Below are positions 26,118-35,471 of a DNA stretch of 64,000 bases, in pieces (within the stretch, counting starts at the first letter, position 1; the number at the start of each line of letters is the position of its first letter). The notes beneath the pieces were generated by a model that saw only the letters and a list, made by a program, of their open reading frames with translations, searched no databases and was not told the origin of the DNA. Origin of the DNA: an uncultured bacterium (lineage in GTDB: Bacteria > Cyanobacteriota > Vampirovibrionia > Gastranaerophilales > Gastranaerophilaceae). The stretch spans positions 1 to 64,000 of the forward strand of contig CASFGU010000047.1 in assembly GCA_949294395.1 (NCBI GenBank). Direction: 5' to 3'. A program made the translations under genes and the position numbers.

Positions 26118-28235
26118 ATGATAAAAAAATCAGCAATTGTATTAATAAGTATTCTTGCACTTTCGCAGCCGGTACTTGCAGATTTTAAGGAACATTTTGA
26201 TCTCGGGCAGCAGTATCTGGCAAATTACCAGTACTCCGGTGCCGTTACCGAATTTAAAAATGCGCTAAGGATCAACTATCTTGATAACTCGGCAAGGATA
26301 GGACTGATAAATTCTTATCTGGCGCGGGGAGCGCACTATGCTAATACGGAAAAAAACTGGGAAAAAGCTGCGGATGATTACAGGAGCGCTCTTTTTTACA
26401 TGCTTTACTACCCGACTGCAGAGGCTGCCAGAAATTCAACACAGGGCGTTGTTCCGGTACAAAACAACCTTAATACCTGTCTTTCCATATTAAAATTTAA
26501 CACTAGTCCGTCCTCACGGTTTGCAAAAGCGAAAGAACTCCGTGCAGAGGGAAACTTTGCAGCAGCCGCTTATGAATTTAACCAGTCGCTTGGTGATAAA
26601 AATTACATCAAAGACAGCTATACGCAGGTAGGAGATATTATGAAACTCCTCGGGAATGAACCTAAGGCCGCTGAATATTATAGAAAGGCTCTTTCTGTAT
26701 CCCCGACGGATATTTCTCTAAGGCTGGCTTATGCAAAACTTCTTGATAAACTCGGGCAGGAAGAACCTGCTGTTGAAGAGTACAATTACATTTTAACAAA
26801 GAGTACAGATAACCGTGAAGTACTCTATTCGTTAGAGAGAATTTATAAGAAAAAACTGGAGCAGGATCCTTCAGATGCAGATTTAACCTCAAATATAGGT
26901 GCTATTTTACAAAAACAAAACAAGCTTGATGAGGCGCTTGCTTACTACAAGAAGGCCGAACAGCTGGATCCTTCAAATATAAATACAAGAATTAACGTAG
27001 GAACACTATACCAGCAAAAAGGCGACTATAAAACTGCAATAGTGGCTTACGATTCAGTTCTGATACTTTATCCTGACAATGTGAATGCAAATCTTTATAA
27101 AGCACAGTGTCAGGCAGCCCTCGGACAGGATAAGGAGGCGCAGCAAACTTATAGAAAAATTCTTGCGATGGATCCTGCAAATACTACAGCCCAGAAAGAA
27201 CTCTTTAACAGTGCCAAAAACACAATGACAACAGCTCAGTTTATAGATTATGTCAAGAAAAATTCTAACGGCGCTGATACAACAGGCATGTTATACGACT
27301 ATGCTCTGAAATTACATAAAGAGGGGAAGCTTGCTGACGCAATTCTTTTATATAAAGAAGTCTTAGGGAAGGACACCACCGGTGAAATTTATACCAACCT
27401 TGCTATAGCTCAAGGGCAAATGAAAGATTATAACACCGCTATAGCCACCTTAAACAGTGCAAAAAACAAGTTTCCTGATAATTCTGAAATTCTTACAGCT
27501 ATGAAATCGATAAAAGATGAAGCTGTCGGCAGCCAGCTTGATAAAGCAGCAGATTACTTTAACAATAAAGATTACAAAAACGCAATTGCTGAATACCTGA
27601 AAATTCAGCCGGCAACAGTAGATTCAATGCTCGGTGCCGCTTCTGCTTACCAGAACATGGATGATTATCCGCATGCAATCGAGTATTATAAGAAGGCTCT
27701 GGACTTGAAACCTACAGATACGGATATTGCATACTATATCGGTGCGCTTTATGCCGATATGGAAAATTACCGGGATGCTGAAATTTATCTTAACAAAGCG
27801 CTTGCTCTTAATAAAAATAACGAAGATGCCCAAAATCTTCTATCATCTATAAAAGAACAACAAAACAGCAATGCACTGAATGAGGCAATCAGCCTTTATG
27901 ACCGGCAAAAATACGATGAAAGTCTGGAACTTTTAAATAAGGTGCTTTCTTTCAATAATCAAAATGCTTATGCACTCTACTATAGAGGTATGATATATGA
28001 CGCACAGAAAAAGCCGCAGGAAGCTATAAATGACTTTAAGCAGGCGTTATCATTGAATTCTTCTGAATTTACAATTTTGAATTATATGATAGCAGCGGAT
28101 TTTGATACACTGGAAAACTACAAAGAAGCCTACGCTTATTATACTGCCTACGCAGCCTCAAATGCGCCGGATGACGAGTATAAGCAGTACGCAAAAGCCA
28201 GAGCCGAAGAATTAAAACAATATGCAGGAAAGTAA
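26118..28235 (+). CDS. Exported TPR-repeat protein
   Basis: 705 residues from the ATG at 26118 (GAGGG seven bases upstream; the longer frame back to 26067 lacks a site). A signal peptide (MIKKSAIVLISILALSQPVLA) is followed by about a dozen tetratricopeptide repeats, for example AAEYYRKALSVSPTD, ALAYYKKAEQLDPSN and AIEYYKKALDLKPTD, nearly to the C-terminus. Such periplasmic TPR proteins often scaffold envelope or polysaccharide machinery. It overlaps the following dus gene by 14 bases, so the two are cotranscribed, though a functional link is not obvious. Confidence 0.85.
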   Translation: MIKKSAIVLISILALSQPVLADFKEHFDLGQQYLANYQYSGAVTEFKNALRINYLDNSARIGLINSYLARGAHYANTEKNWEKAADDYRSALFYMLYYPTAEAARNSTQGVVPVQNNLNTCLSILKFNTSPSSRFAKAKELRAEGNFAAAAYEFNQSLGDKNYIKDSYTQVGDIMKLLGNEPKAAEYYRKALSVSPTDISLRLAYAKLLDKLGQEEPAVEEYNYILTKSTDNREVLYSLERIYKKKLEQDPSDADLTSNIGAILQKQNKLDEALAYYKKAEQLDPSNINTRINVGTLYQQKGDYKTAIVAYDSVLILYPDNVNANLYKAQCQAALGQDKEAQQTYRKILAMDPANTTAQKELFNSAKNTMTTAQFIDYVKKNSNGADTTGMLYDYALKLHKEGKLADAILLYKEVLGKDTTGEIYTNLAIAQGQMKDYNTAIATLNSAKNKFPDNSEILTAMKSIKDEAVGSQLDKAADYFNNKDYKNAIAEYLKIQPATVDSMLGAASAYQNMDDYPHAIEYYKKALDLKPTDTDIAYYIGALYADMENYRDAEIYLNKALALNKNNEDAQNLLSSIKEQQNSNALNEAISLYDRQKYDESLELLNKVLSFNNQNAYALYYRGMIYDAQKKPQEAINDFKQALSLNSSEFTILNYMIAADFDTLENYKEAYAYYTAYAASNAPDDEYKQYAKARAEELKQYAGK

Positions 28236-29202
28236 AGAAAAAGTAAAACATCTGATACAAAGCAGGGTGTCGCTTGCTCCGATGGCAGGAATTACCGATT
28301 ATGTTTTGAGAAGCCTTGTGAGAAGATACTCAAAAAGTGCGCTTCTCACAACAGAGATGATAAGTTCTGAGTTTCTTGCGCAGGTAAAGGGCGGTGATAT
28401 AATAAAACGTAATCCTGACCACTCGCCTGTTTCATACCAGATAAGCGGTCATAAACCTTATCTGATGCGTGCAGCGGCAGAATATTTGACACCTCTGGCA
28501 GATATGATTGACATAAATATGGGCTGTCCGGTTAATAAAGTTGTAAAAGGTCAGGACGGCTGTGCGCTTATGAGAAATCCTGACCTTGCTGCAGATATTG
28601 TAATGGCTGTTAAAGATGGAACGGAAAAGCCTGTTAGTGTGAAGTTCAGGCTCGGATACACATTTGATGAACTTAATTTTGTGGAATTCGGACAAAAAAT
28701 GCAGGAAGCGGGAGCCGACTTTATAACAATACACGCCAGAACCCGCTCGCAGCTTTATTCGGGGAATGCTGACTGGAAAATGATTAGAAAGTTAAAGGAA
28801 AATGTTGATGTTCCTGTATTTGCCAACGGGGATGTAACCTCAATTGATACAGCCATTCAATGTTTTGAACAATCAGGTGCTGACGGTGTCGCTGTCGGGC
28901 GGGCTTCGATGGGTGATCCAACGCTTATAGGAAGAATAGAGCACTATTTTGCAAAGGGTGAAAAGCTTCCGGAACCTTCAGTAGAAGAAAAGATACAGAT
29001 GCTTAAAGACCATTTAGACGGGGAAATTGCACTTCGCGGAGAAAAAGTCGGGATTAAGTTTTTCAGAAAATTTTATCCTTATTATATTGCAGGAATCCAA
29101 AACGCTGCTAAAATCCGTTCTGTGCTGGTCAGAGAAGAAAATTACGAAAATATTTTAAGAACGCTTAAGGAAATAAAACAGTGTTCAAGTGCTACAAAGT
29201 AA
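28222..29202 (+). CDS. tRNA-dihydrouridine synthase
   Basis: 326 residues. An FMN-binding TIM barrel reduces uridine to dihydrouridine in tRNA. Family signatures: SLAPMAGITDYVLRSLVRRY at the N-terminus, MGCPVNKVVKGQDGCALM with the catalytic Cys at about residue 97, and FANGDVTSIDTA near residue 200. It resembles DusB, but the exact subfamily needs a tree. The start overlaps the TPR gene end, with coupled translation likely. Confidence 0.93.
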   Translation: MQESKEKVKHLIQSRVSLAPMAGITDYVLRSLVRRYSKSALLTTEMISSEFLAQVKGGDIIKRNPDHSPVSYQISGHKPYLMRAAAEYLTPLADMIDINMGCPVNKVVKGQDGCALMRNPDLAADIVMAVKDGTEKPVSVKFRLGYTFDELNFVEFGQKMQEAGADFITIHARTRSQLYSGNADWKMIRKLKENVDVPVFANGDVTSIDTAIQCFEQSGADGVAVGRASMGDPTLIGRIEHYFAKGEKLPEPSVEEKIQMLKDHLDGEIALRGEKVGIKFFRKFYPYYIAGIQNAAKIRSVLVREENYENILRTLKEIKQCSSATK

Positions 29203-29239
29203 ACTTAGAATAAAATATAAAATATCACCATGAACTAAC

Positions 29240-29345
29240 TGCAATCACCGGCCGGATGTAAAAGCTCAACCCGAAGCAGGTGAATTCGCTGCGCTCAGAC
29301 AACACCTTCTTTTGAAAAAGTTTCGCTTAATACCGGCTGTTCTTT
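29240..29345 (+). repeat. Second copy of the 4511-4708 repeat family
   Basis: From GCTCAAC through GGTGAATTCGCTGCGCTCAG, ACAACACCTTC and GTTTCGC to GGCTGTTC this follows the inner part of the 4511-4708 element block by block, at roughly two-thirds identity. The long outer terminal repeats are not present here. Between it and the GGDEF gene (29346-29424) nothing else is seen. Confidence 0.5.
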
Positions 29346-29424
29346 CCGTTAGGGTAAAATTGTATATTTCCATCTAAGGTTGCTAGCCTCGTGACTCTTG
29401 CGCATAGTTTCGCGGGCAGTGTCA

Positions 29425-31209
29425 TCACTTCCCGACCTGATTTCTTCCGTTGTTTTTAGCGTTATAAAGACGTTTATCAGCCGCTTCAATAAGTTCGGAA
29501 GCACTATCTCCATCGTATGGATACGTTGAAACTCCAAGGCTTATCGTAACAGTAACTTCTTTATCGCCGATAAGTCTAAATTTGTTATCGGAAACACGCT
29601 TACAGATTTTTTCAGCAGTTGAATGGGCAACATCTTTCCCTGTGTTAGGAAGAATAATACTCATCTCCTCACCGCCGTATCTGCATACAATATCAGTTGC
29701 GCGGACATTTCGTTTAAGTGTTTGCGCAACCTGCCTTAACACTGCATCGCCTGCCTGATGCCCGAATGTATCGTTGAACTTTTTAAAAAAGTCAATATCA
29801 AGAATTATCAAAGAAAATTCAGTTTCATAACGCTTTGAGTTTTCAATCTGCATGCGCATCTGCTCCTGAAAATACCTATGGTTGTAAAGTTCTGTAAGTC
29901 CGTCTGTGGTTGCGAGTTTATACTGCTGCTCAAAATCCCTTGATTTTATAAAGTATTTCACAATAAACGCCGAAATAAATGCAATAACAGCAAGCATTAG
30001 CGGATAAATCATCTCAAGCCACAGATTACTGAATTTCATTGCATAATAGCCGGCAAGTATATAAATTACGTAAACTGAAAGTGAGGCAAGGGATGCCACA
30101 AATGCAGAATTAATGCTCATAACGATAAATCCTGTGATAACGGCAAGTATAATACCGGCTAAGATTGTATAACTTTTATCCATTTTACGGATAAAGTTGT
30201 TATCCAGAATGTTATTCACGTAAGTCGCCTGAACTTCAACTCCCGGATATGTTCTGCTCACAGGAACGGTTTTTATGTCAAACAGGCTTGAGGCTGTTGT
30301 TCCGAAAAATACAATTTTGTTATGAAAATCGATACTGTCGTCTTTAAGCTCTCCGTTGGCAATTTTTATAAGTTTATAGAGCGGAATATGCTGATACGTT
30401 GCTGTTGAACCGTACCAGTTAAGGATTGCCCCTCCTTTTTCATCAAGATAAATCTTTCTATCCCCGAGGAGAAGGTTTGATTTTCCGTCAATTATGAATT
30501 TATCAGGCGAATAACCTTCAACAGTTTTCAGATAATCCAGCGCAACTTTCAAACCAAGCTGCGGGTAGTATTTGTCATAATATTTTACAAATAGAGGCAT
30601 TGTTCTTAATATTCCGTCATCCGCGCGTGAAACGTTAATCATGCCAACATTAGACGTAGTGCTCAAAATTCCCTCAAGAATTGCGCGGCAGTTTGTAAAT
30701 GTAAGGCTTGAAAAATCAATGTTTTTAGAATAATTTTTTACATCAACGCTTAATTTTTCCGGCAGTACCGGCGGAATTCTCAAATCAGCCGGTTGATTGT
30801 CAAGATTCATTGCGGTATAAACGTTATTATACCTGGAAAAAGTCTTGATTAGAGCTTCATCAGCTTCCGGCTTACTCTTAAATGATTTAACAAACATTAA
30901 ATCGAATGCAATGCTGCGCGGCTTCTGTGTTTCAATGTAGCCGGTGAGTTTTGCATAAACATCTCTCGGCAGAGGCCATTCCCCGTAATTATCAAGAATA
31001 TATTCATAACTGGCCTCATCAATCGCAACAATCACAATATCCCTGTTTGCAGACTTTGAGGCTGTATTAATCATAACATTCTGCCTTAAGTCAAAAGTCC
31101 GGTTTTCAATAACATTGATGAACGCATTAAAATTAGTGCTTTTGGCAGTTGCAAATATAACTATACAAAATAACAGCAGCCACAACGTATATAATATTTT
31201 TTTTAGCAT
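29425..31209 (-). CDS. CHASE2-GGDEF diguanylate cyclase
   Basis: 594 residues. An N-terminal TM (about 5-22), an extracytoplasmic CHASE2 sensor (about 30-330, with VIVAIDEASYEYI and PRSIAFDLMFV), three closely spaced TMs (about 345-420), then a GGDEF domain (about 430-590). The active site reads YGGEEMSIILP, a GGEEF variant in which Phe is Met; catalytic GGEE is intact, and DIDFFKKFNDTFGHQAGD carries the metal and substrate residues. It should make cyclic di-GMP in response to an external cue. A 57-residue ORF ends six bases upstream, suggesting coupled translation. Confidence 0.9.
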   Translation of the reverse strand: MLKKILYTLWLLLFCIVIFATAKSTNFNAFINVIENRTFDLRQNVMINTASKSANRDIVIVAIDEASYEYILDNYGEWPLPRDVYAKLTGYIETQKPRSIAFDLMFVKSFKSKPEADEALIKTFSRYNNVYTAMNLDNQPADLRIPPVLPEKLSVDVKNYSKNIDFSSLTFTNCRAILEGILSTTSNVGMINVSRADDGILRTMPLFVKYYDKYYPQLGLKVALDYLKTVEGYSPDKFIIDGKSNLLLGDRKIYLDEKGGAILNWYGSTATYQHIPLYKLIKIANGELKDDSIDFHNKIVFFGTTASSLFDIKTVPVSRTYPGVEVQATYVNNILDNNFIRKMDKSYTILAGIILAVITGFIVMSINSAFVASLASLSVYVIYILAGYYAMKFSNLWLEMIYPLMLAVIAFISAFIVKYFIKSRDFEQQYKLATTDGLTELYNHRYFQEQMRMQIENSKRYETEFSLIILDIDFFKKFNDTFGHQAGDAVLRQVAQTLKRNVRATDIVCRYGGEEMSIILPNTGKDVAHSTAEKICKRVSDNKFRLIGDKEVTVTISLGVSTYPYDGDSASELIEAADKRLYNAKNNGRNQVGK

Positions 31210-31215
31210 AACAAA

Positions 31216-31389
31216 TTATCCCAAATCTACATTATCAGTATAATTGATACTGGAAGATTTGGCAACAAAATTTTTCACAATAAAACGCTTCTCAAGAATG
31301 AAGTTGTTAAGTTTTAATATTTCGGTTGAATAAGAAAGCTCATCAGGATTTTTAAGATAACGGAGCAAACATTGTTCGTGTAAATTCAT
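31216..31389 (-). CDS. Small 57-residue protein upstream of the diguanylate cyclase
   Basis: The frame starts at an ATG (31389) with AGGTGG nine bases before it and ends six bases before the cyclase ATG. The product MNLHEQCLLRYLKNPDELSY... contains one Cys, many Lys/Asn and no membrane segment. The ribosome would terminate next to the cyclase start, so it could be a leader ORF. From 31390 to 31560 only AT-rich, apparently noncoding DNA is seen. Confidence 0.55.
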   Translation of the reverse strand: MNLHEQCLLRYLKNPDELSYSTEILKLNNFILEKRFIVKNFVAKSSSINYTDNVDLG

Positions 31390-31576
31390 TTATTTAAACC
31401 ACCTGTAAAATATACGCTAAACAGCTACAATTTTATTATTACAAAATCTTTATATTATAACATCAACCTTTTATATAATTTAAATACTTTTTCTAATATA
31501 AATGTACGAATACCAAAGTTGTATGTATTTGAGATTTTTGTGTTAATATAAACATATCTAATTTGGAGGGGATATA

Positions 31577-31888
31577 ATGAATAAAGTTTCAATATTTGAT
31601 GCAAATATAAGCCATTTTAGAAAAGGTTTTTCAAATGCTGCAAAGAAGGATATATGGGTGGCAGAAAAAATGGTTTTTGAACACGGACTGCGTGGAGATG
31701 TAGATAATAAATTTGTGAGAAAAATTTTGCCGGATCATTTTGACAAACAGGGAAATCTGACCGGAAAAGGGAAAGAAAATATTCGAGCTGCTCTTTCCGT
31801 AAATATAAACAGGGCAGCCTGCAGTGTAAAAGAATTTTTTAAAAACTATTATTTTGTTGCAATGAAATTTGCAAATAAACAAAAGTAA
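31577..31888 (+). CDS. Hypothetical 103-residue protein
   Basis: A basic, soluble helical protein with GGAGGGG just before the ATG. It contains DVDNKFVRKILPDHFDKQGN and ends MKFANKQK. No domain recognised. It is transcribed away from the diguanylate cyclase and flanked by its own AT-rich promoter region. The gap after it (31889-32031) has an imperfect inverted repeat with GGGCGGCAG and CTGCCGCTC but no gene. Confidence 0.6.
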   Translation: MNKVSIFDANISHFRKGFSNAAKKDIWVAEKMVFEHGLRGDVDNKFVRKILPDHFDKQGNLTGKGKENIRAALSVNINRAACSVKEFFKNYYFVAMKFANKQK

Positions 31889-32031
31889 TCAAGTCTATTT
31901 TGAATTATTATTTTTCAAACCGGTTCGGTCAGTCAAAAGCTTTTTGGGCGGCAGCCTGTTTTTCGCAAAATTTTTTACTTTCTTATTTGCAGTCAGAGCC
32001 TGCCGCTCAAGCATTTTTTGCTAGTTAACAT

Positions 32032-32712
32032 TTAAGCTTTTGTATATTTAATATCTAAATAATCACCGTAAGGATTAACAGGAGTTTTTCTTAAGTAAGG
32101 CCCGTTGAGCGGTGAAATCCCTTTTTCATATCCGATTCTGCCGTTATGTACTGCGCCGCCCGGAAATTTAAAATTATTCAGTTCAAAATATGTTCTTACA
32201 TTGTCAAATTTGCCGTCAATGTAGCTTTCTGTAACTTTTGTAATTGTAGGGCGTTCGTGAGCAACGTAACTCCAGTGTTTGTCGCCTAATAATGAATAAC
32301 GGGTTTTTGCATCAATAAAGTCATAATGTTGCGGATTAAGTGTATTGTATTCTGCTCTGGTATGTCTTTTAACCCTTTGACCGCCTGAAAATCCTCTGTT
32401 AAGCCAGCTGGTATTTTGTTTTAGCGTTGTAAGTTCACTGTCAATCATAATAGTTTTGTTGGTGTCATGGTTTTTGACAGTTGTTTTATGACCTGTAATT
32501 TGTTCGTGTGCGTTTGAACGGCTAAAATTAGCTTTAGTAATTTCTTTATGAATAGACCCGTTTTTGTTGAATGAAGTAATGATTTTTTCACCGTTTTTTC
32601 CGGATTTACTGTAAACTTTGATACCGTTATTAGCTGTACCTATAAGTTTGCCGTATCCTGCTTTTTTACCCGCAAAGCTTAATAATCTGCCTGCAATACT
32701 GAAAATCCCCAT
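32032..32712 (-). CDS. Hypothetical basic protein
   Basis: 226 residues from the ATG at 32712, chosen because AAGGAG lies seven bases upstream. It is rich in Gly, Lys, Asn and Thr, starts with a short hydrophobic segment (MGIFSIAGRLLSFAG) and has repeated Tyr/Lys patterns. It has no signal peptide of usual length and no recognised domain. It sits at the left edge of the polysaccharide locus. Confidence 0.6.
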   Translation of the reverse strand: MGIFSIAGRLLSFAGKKAGYGKLIGTANNGIKVYSKSGKNGEKIITSFNKNGSIHKEITKANFSRSNAHEQITGHKTTVKNHDTNKTIMIDSELTTLKQNTSWLNRGFSGGQRVKRHTRAEYNTLNPQHYDFIDAKTRYSLLGDKHWSYVAHERPTITKVTESYIDGKFDNVRTYFELNNFKFPGGAVHNGRIGYEKGISPLNGPYLRKTPVNPYGDYLDIKYTKA

Positions 32713-32855
32713 AGTTTTTCTCCTTAATTTTAAATATTTTCCCCTATGTATATTATAAAACATGAGAATATAAAAAATTGCTAAAATTATTGAAATTAGT
32801 CTGGTTTTATGTTATCAAAATTTATGATATGTATAATTCTTATCGTGGAGGTTTT

Positions 32856-33635
32856 GTGATAATTGTTAATGACGATAATGTTACTTCAATTATAAATGCG
32901 GAGAGACCAGGTGATATAAAGTTTGAACGTATTTATTGTCCTGACGGGTTAGAAAATCCTGTTTTGCAGTTCGCTCTGGTTATTAATTTGGAGCAGGAGT
33001 TGGAAATTATATTTGATTCATTTCATAAAAAAACAAGATATAAAATTCGTCGCTGTATAAATGGTGATAAACCTGTTGTAAATTTTGATTTTTCTCCTTC
33101 AAAATACTCTATTGAAAATTTTATTGAATATTATAAAGATTTTGTTAGAGATAAGAATTCAGAAGTTTTAAGTGGAACAACCGGTGAATTGTTGAATAAT
33201 CTATTAAAGTTTCAAAGTTTGGATTGTTTGGCTATTTCATCAGCGTATTCTAAAGATTATCCAGATGATAAAGTTTTTCATGTCTATATATTAGATAAGC
33301 ATGTAAAAAATGTTCGTTTGCTCTGTTCGATTTCATCCTTTAGAAATTTAGATTCCGCAGTAAAAGCTGTGATTGGACGTCTAAACAGATTGCTTCACTA
33401 CCGGGATATAGAGGAATTTAAAAATTCAGGTTATTTAATTTATGATTTAGGCGGTGTTGATTTGAATGCACATTCTGAAGAAACCTCGAATGTTGCAAAT
33501 TTTAAATTGCAATTATGTGATAAAGTAATGAAGTATTATTATGCTGAAAATCGCGCCCTGACGCCAAAACGGGGGGGGGGGCTCCTCTATTCAAGCTGCA
33601 TAAACTTTTTAGATCGGTTGCAAACAAACGATTAA
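32856..33635 (+). CDS. FemAB/GNAT-like N-terminal half of a phase-variable fusion, OFF in this assembly
   Basis: The most likely start is GTG at 32856 with GGAGG four bases upstream; a longer frame begins at a TTG at 32778. The protein resembles FemAB/BioF2-type acyltransferases: LVINLEQELEIIFDSF, KKTRYKIRRC, and YLIYDLGGVD near the end. In the run of eleven G (33571-33581) the frame reads R-G-G-G, then LLYSSCINF and stops at 33635. With 9 or 12 G the frame would instead continue without a stop to 34237, joining a glycosyltransferase half. So the pair is one gene of about 460 residues in its ON form. Codon use is more AT-rich than in core genes. Confidence 0.65.
   Translation: MIIVNDDNVTSIINAERPGDIKFERIYCPDGLENPVLQFALVINLEQELEIIFDSFHKKTRYKIRRCINGDKPVVNFDFSPSKYSIENFIEYYKDFVRDKNSEVLSGTTGELLNNLLKFQSLDCLAISSAYSKDYPDDKVFHVYILDKHVKNVRLLCSISSFRNLDSAVKAVIGRLNRLLHYRDIEEFKNSGYLIYDLGGVDLNAHSEETSNVANFKLQLCDKVMKYYYAENRALTPKRGGGLLYSSCINFLDRLQTND
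33571..33581 (+). repeat. G11 homopolymer tract (contingency tract 1)
   Basis: Eleven consecutive G on the coding strand within an AT-rich gene. The downstream frame (codons beginning at 33581: GCT CCT CTA TTC) is open to 34237. In-frame joining needs 9 or 12 G; with 10 it stops within eight codons, and with 11 at 33635. Confidence 0.9.
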
Positions 33636-33766
33636 TTGCTATTATTTATGATGACTTAACACGTGAAATAGCAATAGAAATAGTTAATCAACTAGCCTCC
33701 GAATTCAGTTTTTACTTATATTCAATAAATCAGTATTCGAGAAAATATAGAAAATCTTTTGATTTT

Positions 33767-34237
33767 GTGCATGATTTGACAGAAAGTTATGAAAAATGTG
33801 TATATTATAAAGAGCCGGCAATAGTACCATACAAATATTTTTATGCACAAAAACGATCCGGTAATATAAAAATTTGTAATCAGCTAGATAAAGATTTATT
33901 TTCCAAAAATATCGAAAATATAAATTTATGTAAATATTTAAATAACTATGATATATATGTGGCTTCTGGTACGGATAACTCTTTGGTAGCACTGGCATGC
34001 GGATGTTTCTGTATTGCTTTAAAAAATGATGCATCAGAAAAGCTAATAAAAGATAAAATTAACGGATATATAATAAATTCTGTGGACGATTTGCCTGTTG
34101 CAATAGAATGGTGCAAAAAAAATCTAAAAAAGATACGAGAGAATGCGAGATTGAATGCTAGAGATATAGAGCAGCAATATTCGTATTTTGTTGTTGCTGA
34201 TAAGTATCGTAATTTTTATAATTCAGTAAAAATTTAG
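33767..34237 (+). CDS. Glycosyltransferase C-terminal half, separated by the G11 tract
   Basis: The open frame actually begins at 33581, directly after the G tract, so this ATG is only the first Met in it. The segment has the C-terminal layout of a GT-B fold glycosyltransferase: NYDIYVASGTDNSLVALACGC, then DKINGYIINSVDDLPVAIEW. On its own it lacks an N-domain and probably does not fold as an enzyme. With a corrected tract length it becomes the C-terminal half of the FemAB-like protein. The next gene starts 13 bases after its stop. Confidence 0.6.
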   Translation: MHDLTESYEKCVYYKEPAIVPYKYFYAQKRSGNIKICNQLDKDLFSKNIENINLCKYLNNYDIYVASGTDNSLVALACGCFCIALKNDASEKLIKDKINGYIINSVDDLPVAIEWCKKNLKKIRENARLNARDIEQQYSYFVVADKYRNFYNSVKI

Positions 34238-34249
34238 GAGCTATAACGT

Positions 34250-35461
34250 ATGATTACTTCATGTGAAAAAGAAAATTTAAAGCATAATATTGATATTATT
34301 AAGCATTCGATTAAAAAGTATACTACTTTACAAGTTAAAAATATTGTTGAAATTTCAGATATTGATGATATTTGTTTAGAATATTTGGCGGATGGATTTT
34401 TTGTAAAAAATGAGGATACATTATATTTGAGTACCAGCGAACTTGGCAGAATTTCAGTTATTCCTAATAGATTCTCTACGCTTGATTTGTTGAAGATTGA
34501 TTCCTCTGAAAAGACTTGGGAAATTCTTAATTTATTGGGTGATTATTTGGATAATGTTCGTTCTATCCATGTTAAATGTTCTCATGATGTCAGTGAGACT
34601 GAAAAAATTTTTGAAGATGTTGAAGAATTTTTAAAAATAAAAGGGTTTATTATTCTTGATATTGCAAGGTATAGAGGGTATTCTTATTCAATGTGGATAA
34701 AGTCAGAATATCTTAAAAATGACAAAAAATCAAGATTCACTGCAAATATTAGTATTATTTCCTCCTTATGTCAATTGTGGCTTAACTCAGGTAATTTAAG
34801 CAGAAAATTTATAGAAAACTATTTAGTAAAACTTTTTAAAAAGAAGTATCGAAATAAATTTTTAGATTATATAAATCAGTTTAAATCAATAAAATGTGAA
34901 AATGGTGACGAAGAAAAATTCTTGTTGATTGCATCCCGTGATGATATGCACAGTGGTCAGTTTGAAAATATAGGTCTGGCTCCTTCCCCTCATTTATTAA
35001 AACAAGCCTTTTGTGATATACAAATTGATAAATCGTGGGTTTTGTTAGATGCTGGATGTGGTACAGGTTATGTTTTGTATAAGCTGCATAATCAATTTAA
35101 AAGGGTATACGGTTATGAAATAAATTCTGAACTTTGCAAAATTGCACGAAGAAATCTAAAGCAGGCAGGAGTTAAAAATTTTGAGATTTTTAACAAAAAT
35201 ATTAATGAAATTGATATTGAATTTTTAACCAACATAAATGTTTTTTATTTGTATAATCCATTTATTGGTGAAACTTTTAAAAATTTCATAAAAAAGATTG
35301 TTGAATCTATAGCATTAAAGGATAGACCTGTTTATATTGTATACGCAAACTCAACTTACCGTAATACAGTATTACGGTATAACAAGATTTTCAATCTTGT
35401 TAAAACTTCTGAACAGCTTAATTACAGCATTGATGTATTTTTTCACAATTTAAATAAGTAG
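34250..35461 (+). CDS. SAM methyltransferase with an FkbM-like N-terminal remnant
   Basis: 403 residues, AGGAG upstream. The C-terminal half (about 235-400) is a class I methyltransferase: LLDAGCGTGYVLYKL (SAM loop), YGYEINSELCKIARRN, and VFYLYNPFIGETFKNF. The N-terminal half matches the last third of the FkbM methyltransferase encoded at 40698-41423 in pattern: LDLLKIDSSEKTWEILNLLG against FLKLDVEGYTYEVLEGFG, then VEEFLKIKGF against IEKFLNNKGF and MWIKSEYL against LWVKNEYW. The N-half lacks the FkbM SAM-binding loop, so it is a remnant or an accessory domain. It probably modifies surface glycan. Confidence 0.75.
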   Translation: MITSCEKENLKHNIDIIKHSIKKYTTLQVKNIVEISDIDDICLEYLADGFFVKNEDTLYLSTSELGRISVIPNRFSTLDLLKIDSSEKTWEILNLLGDYLDNVRSIHVKCSHDVSETEKIFEDVEEFLKIKGFIILDIARYRGYSYSMWIKSEYLKNDKKSRFTANISIISSLCQLWLNSGNLSRKFIENYLVKLFKKKYRNKFLDYINQFKSIKCENGDEEKFLLIASRDDMHSGQFENIGLAPSPHLLKQAFCDIQIDKSWVLLDAGCGTGYVLYKLHNQFKRVYGYEINSELCKIARRNLKQAGVKNFEIFNKNINEIDIEFLTNINVFYLYNPFIGETFKNFIKKIVESIALKDRPVYIVYANSTYRNTVLRYNKIFNLVKTSEQLNYSIDVFFHNLNK

Positions 35462-35471
35462 TAATAAAATA

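Noticed and set aside
29349-29537. Short minus-strand ORF at the 3' end of the diguanylate cyclase
   Set aside because: It overlaps the cyclase in another frame and reads partly through the intergenic repeat; no start site.
32856-34237. G tracts as two-colour sequencing poly-G artefacts or scaffold joins
   Set aside because: The tracts are always on the coding strand, lie only in this locus, and three of five preserve the frame of a sensible protein; random artefacts would not do so. Exact lengths could still be wrong.
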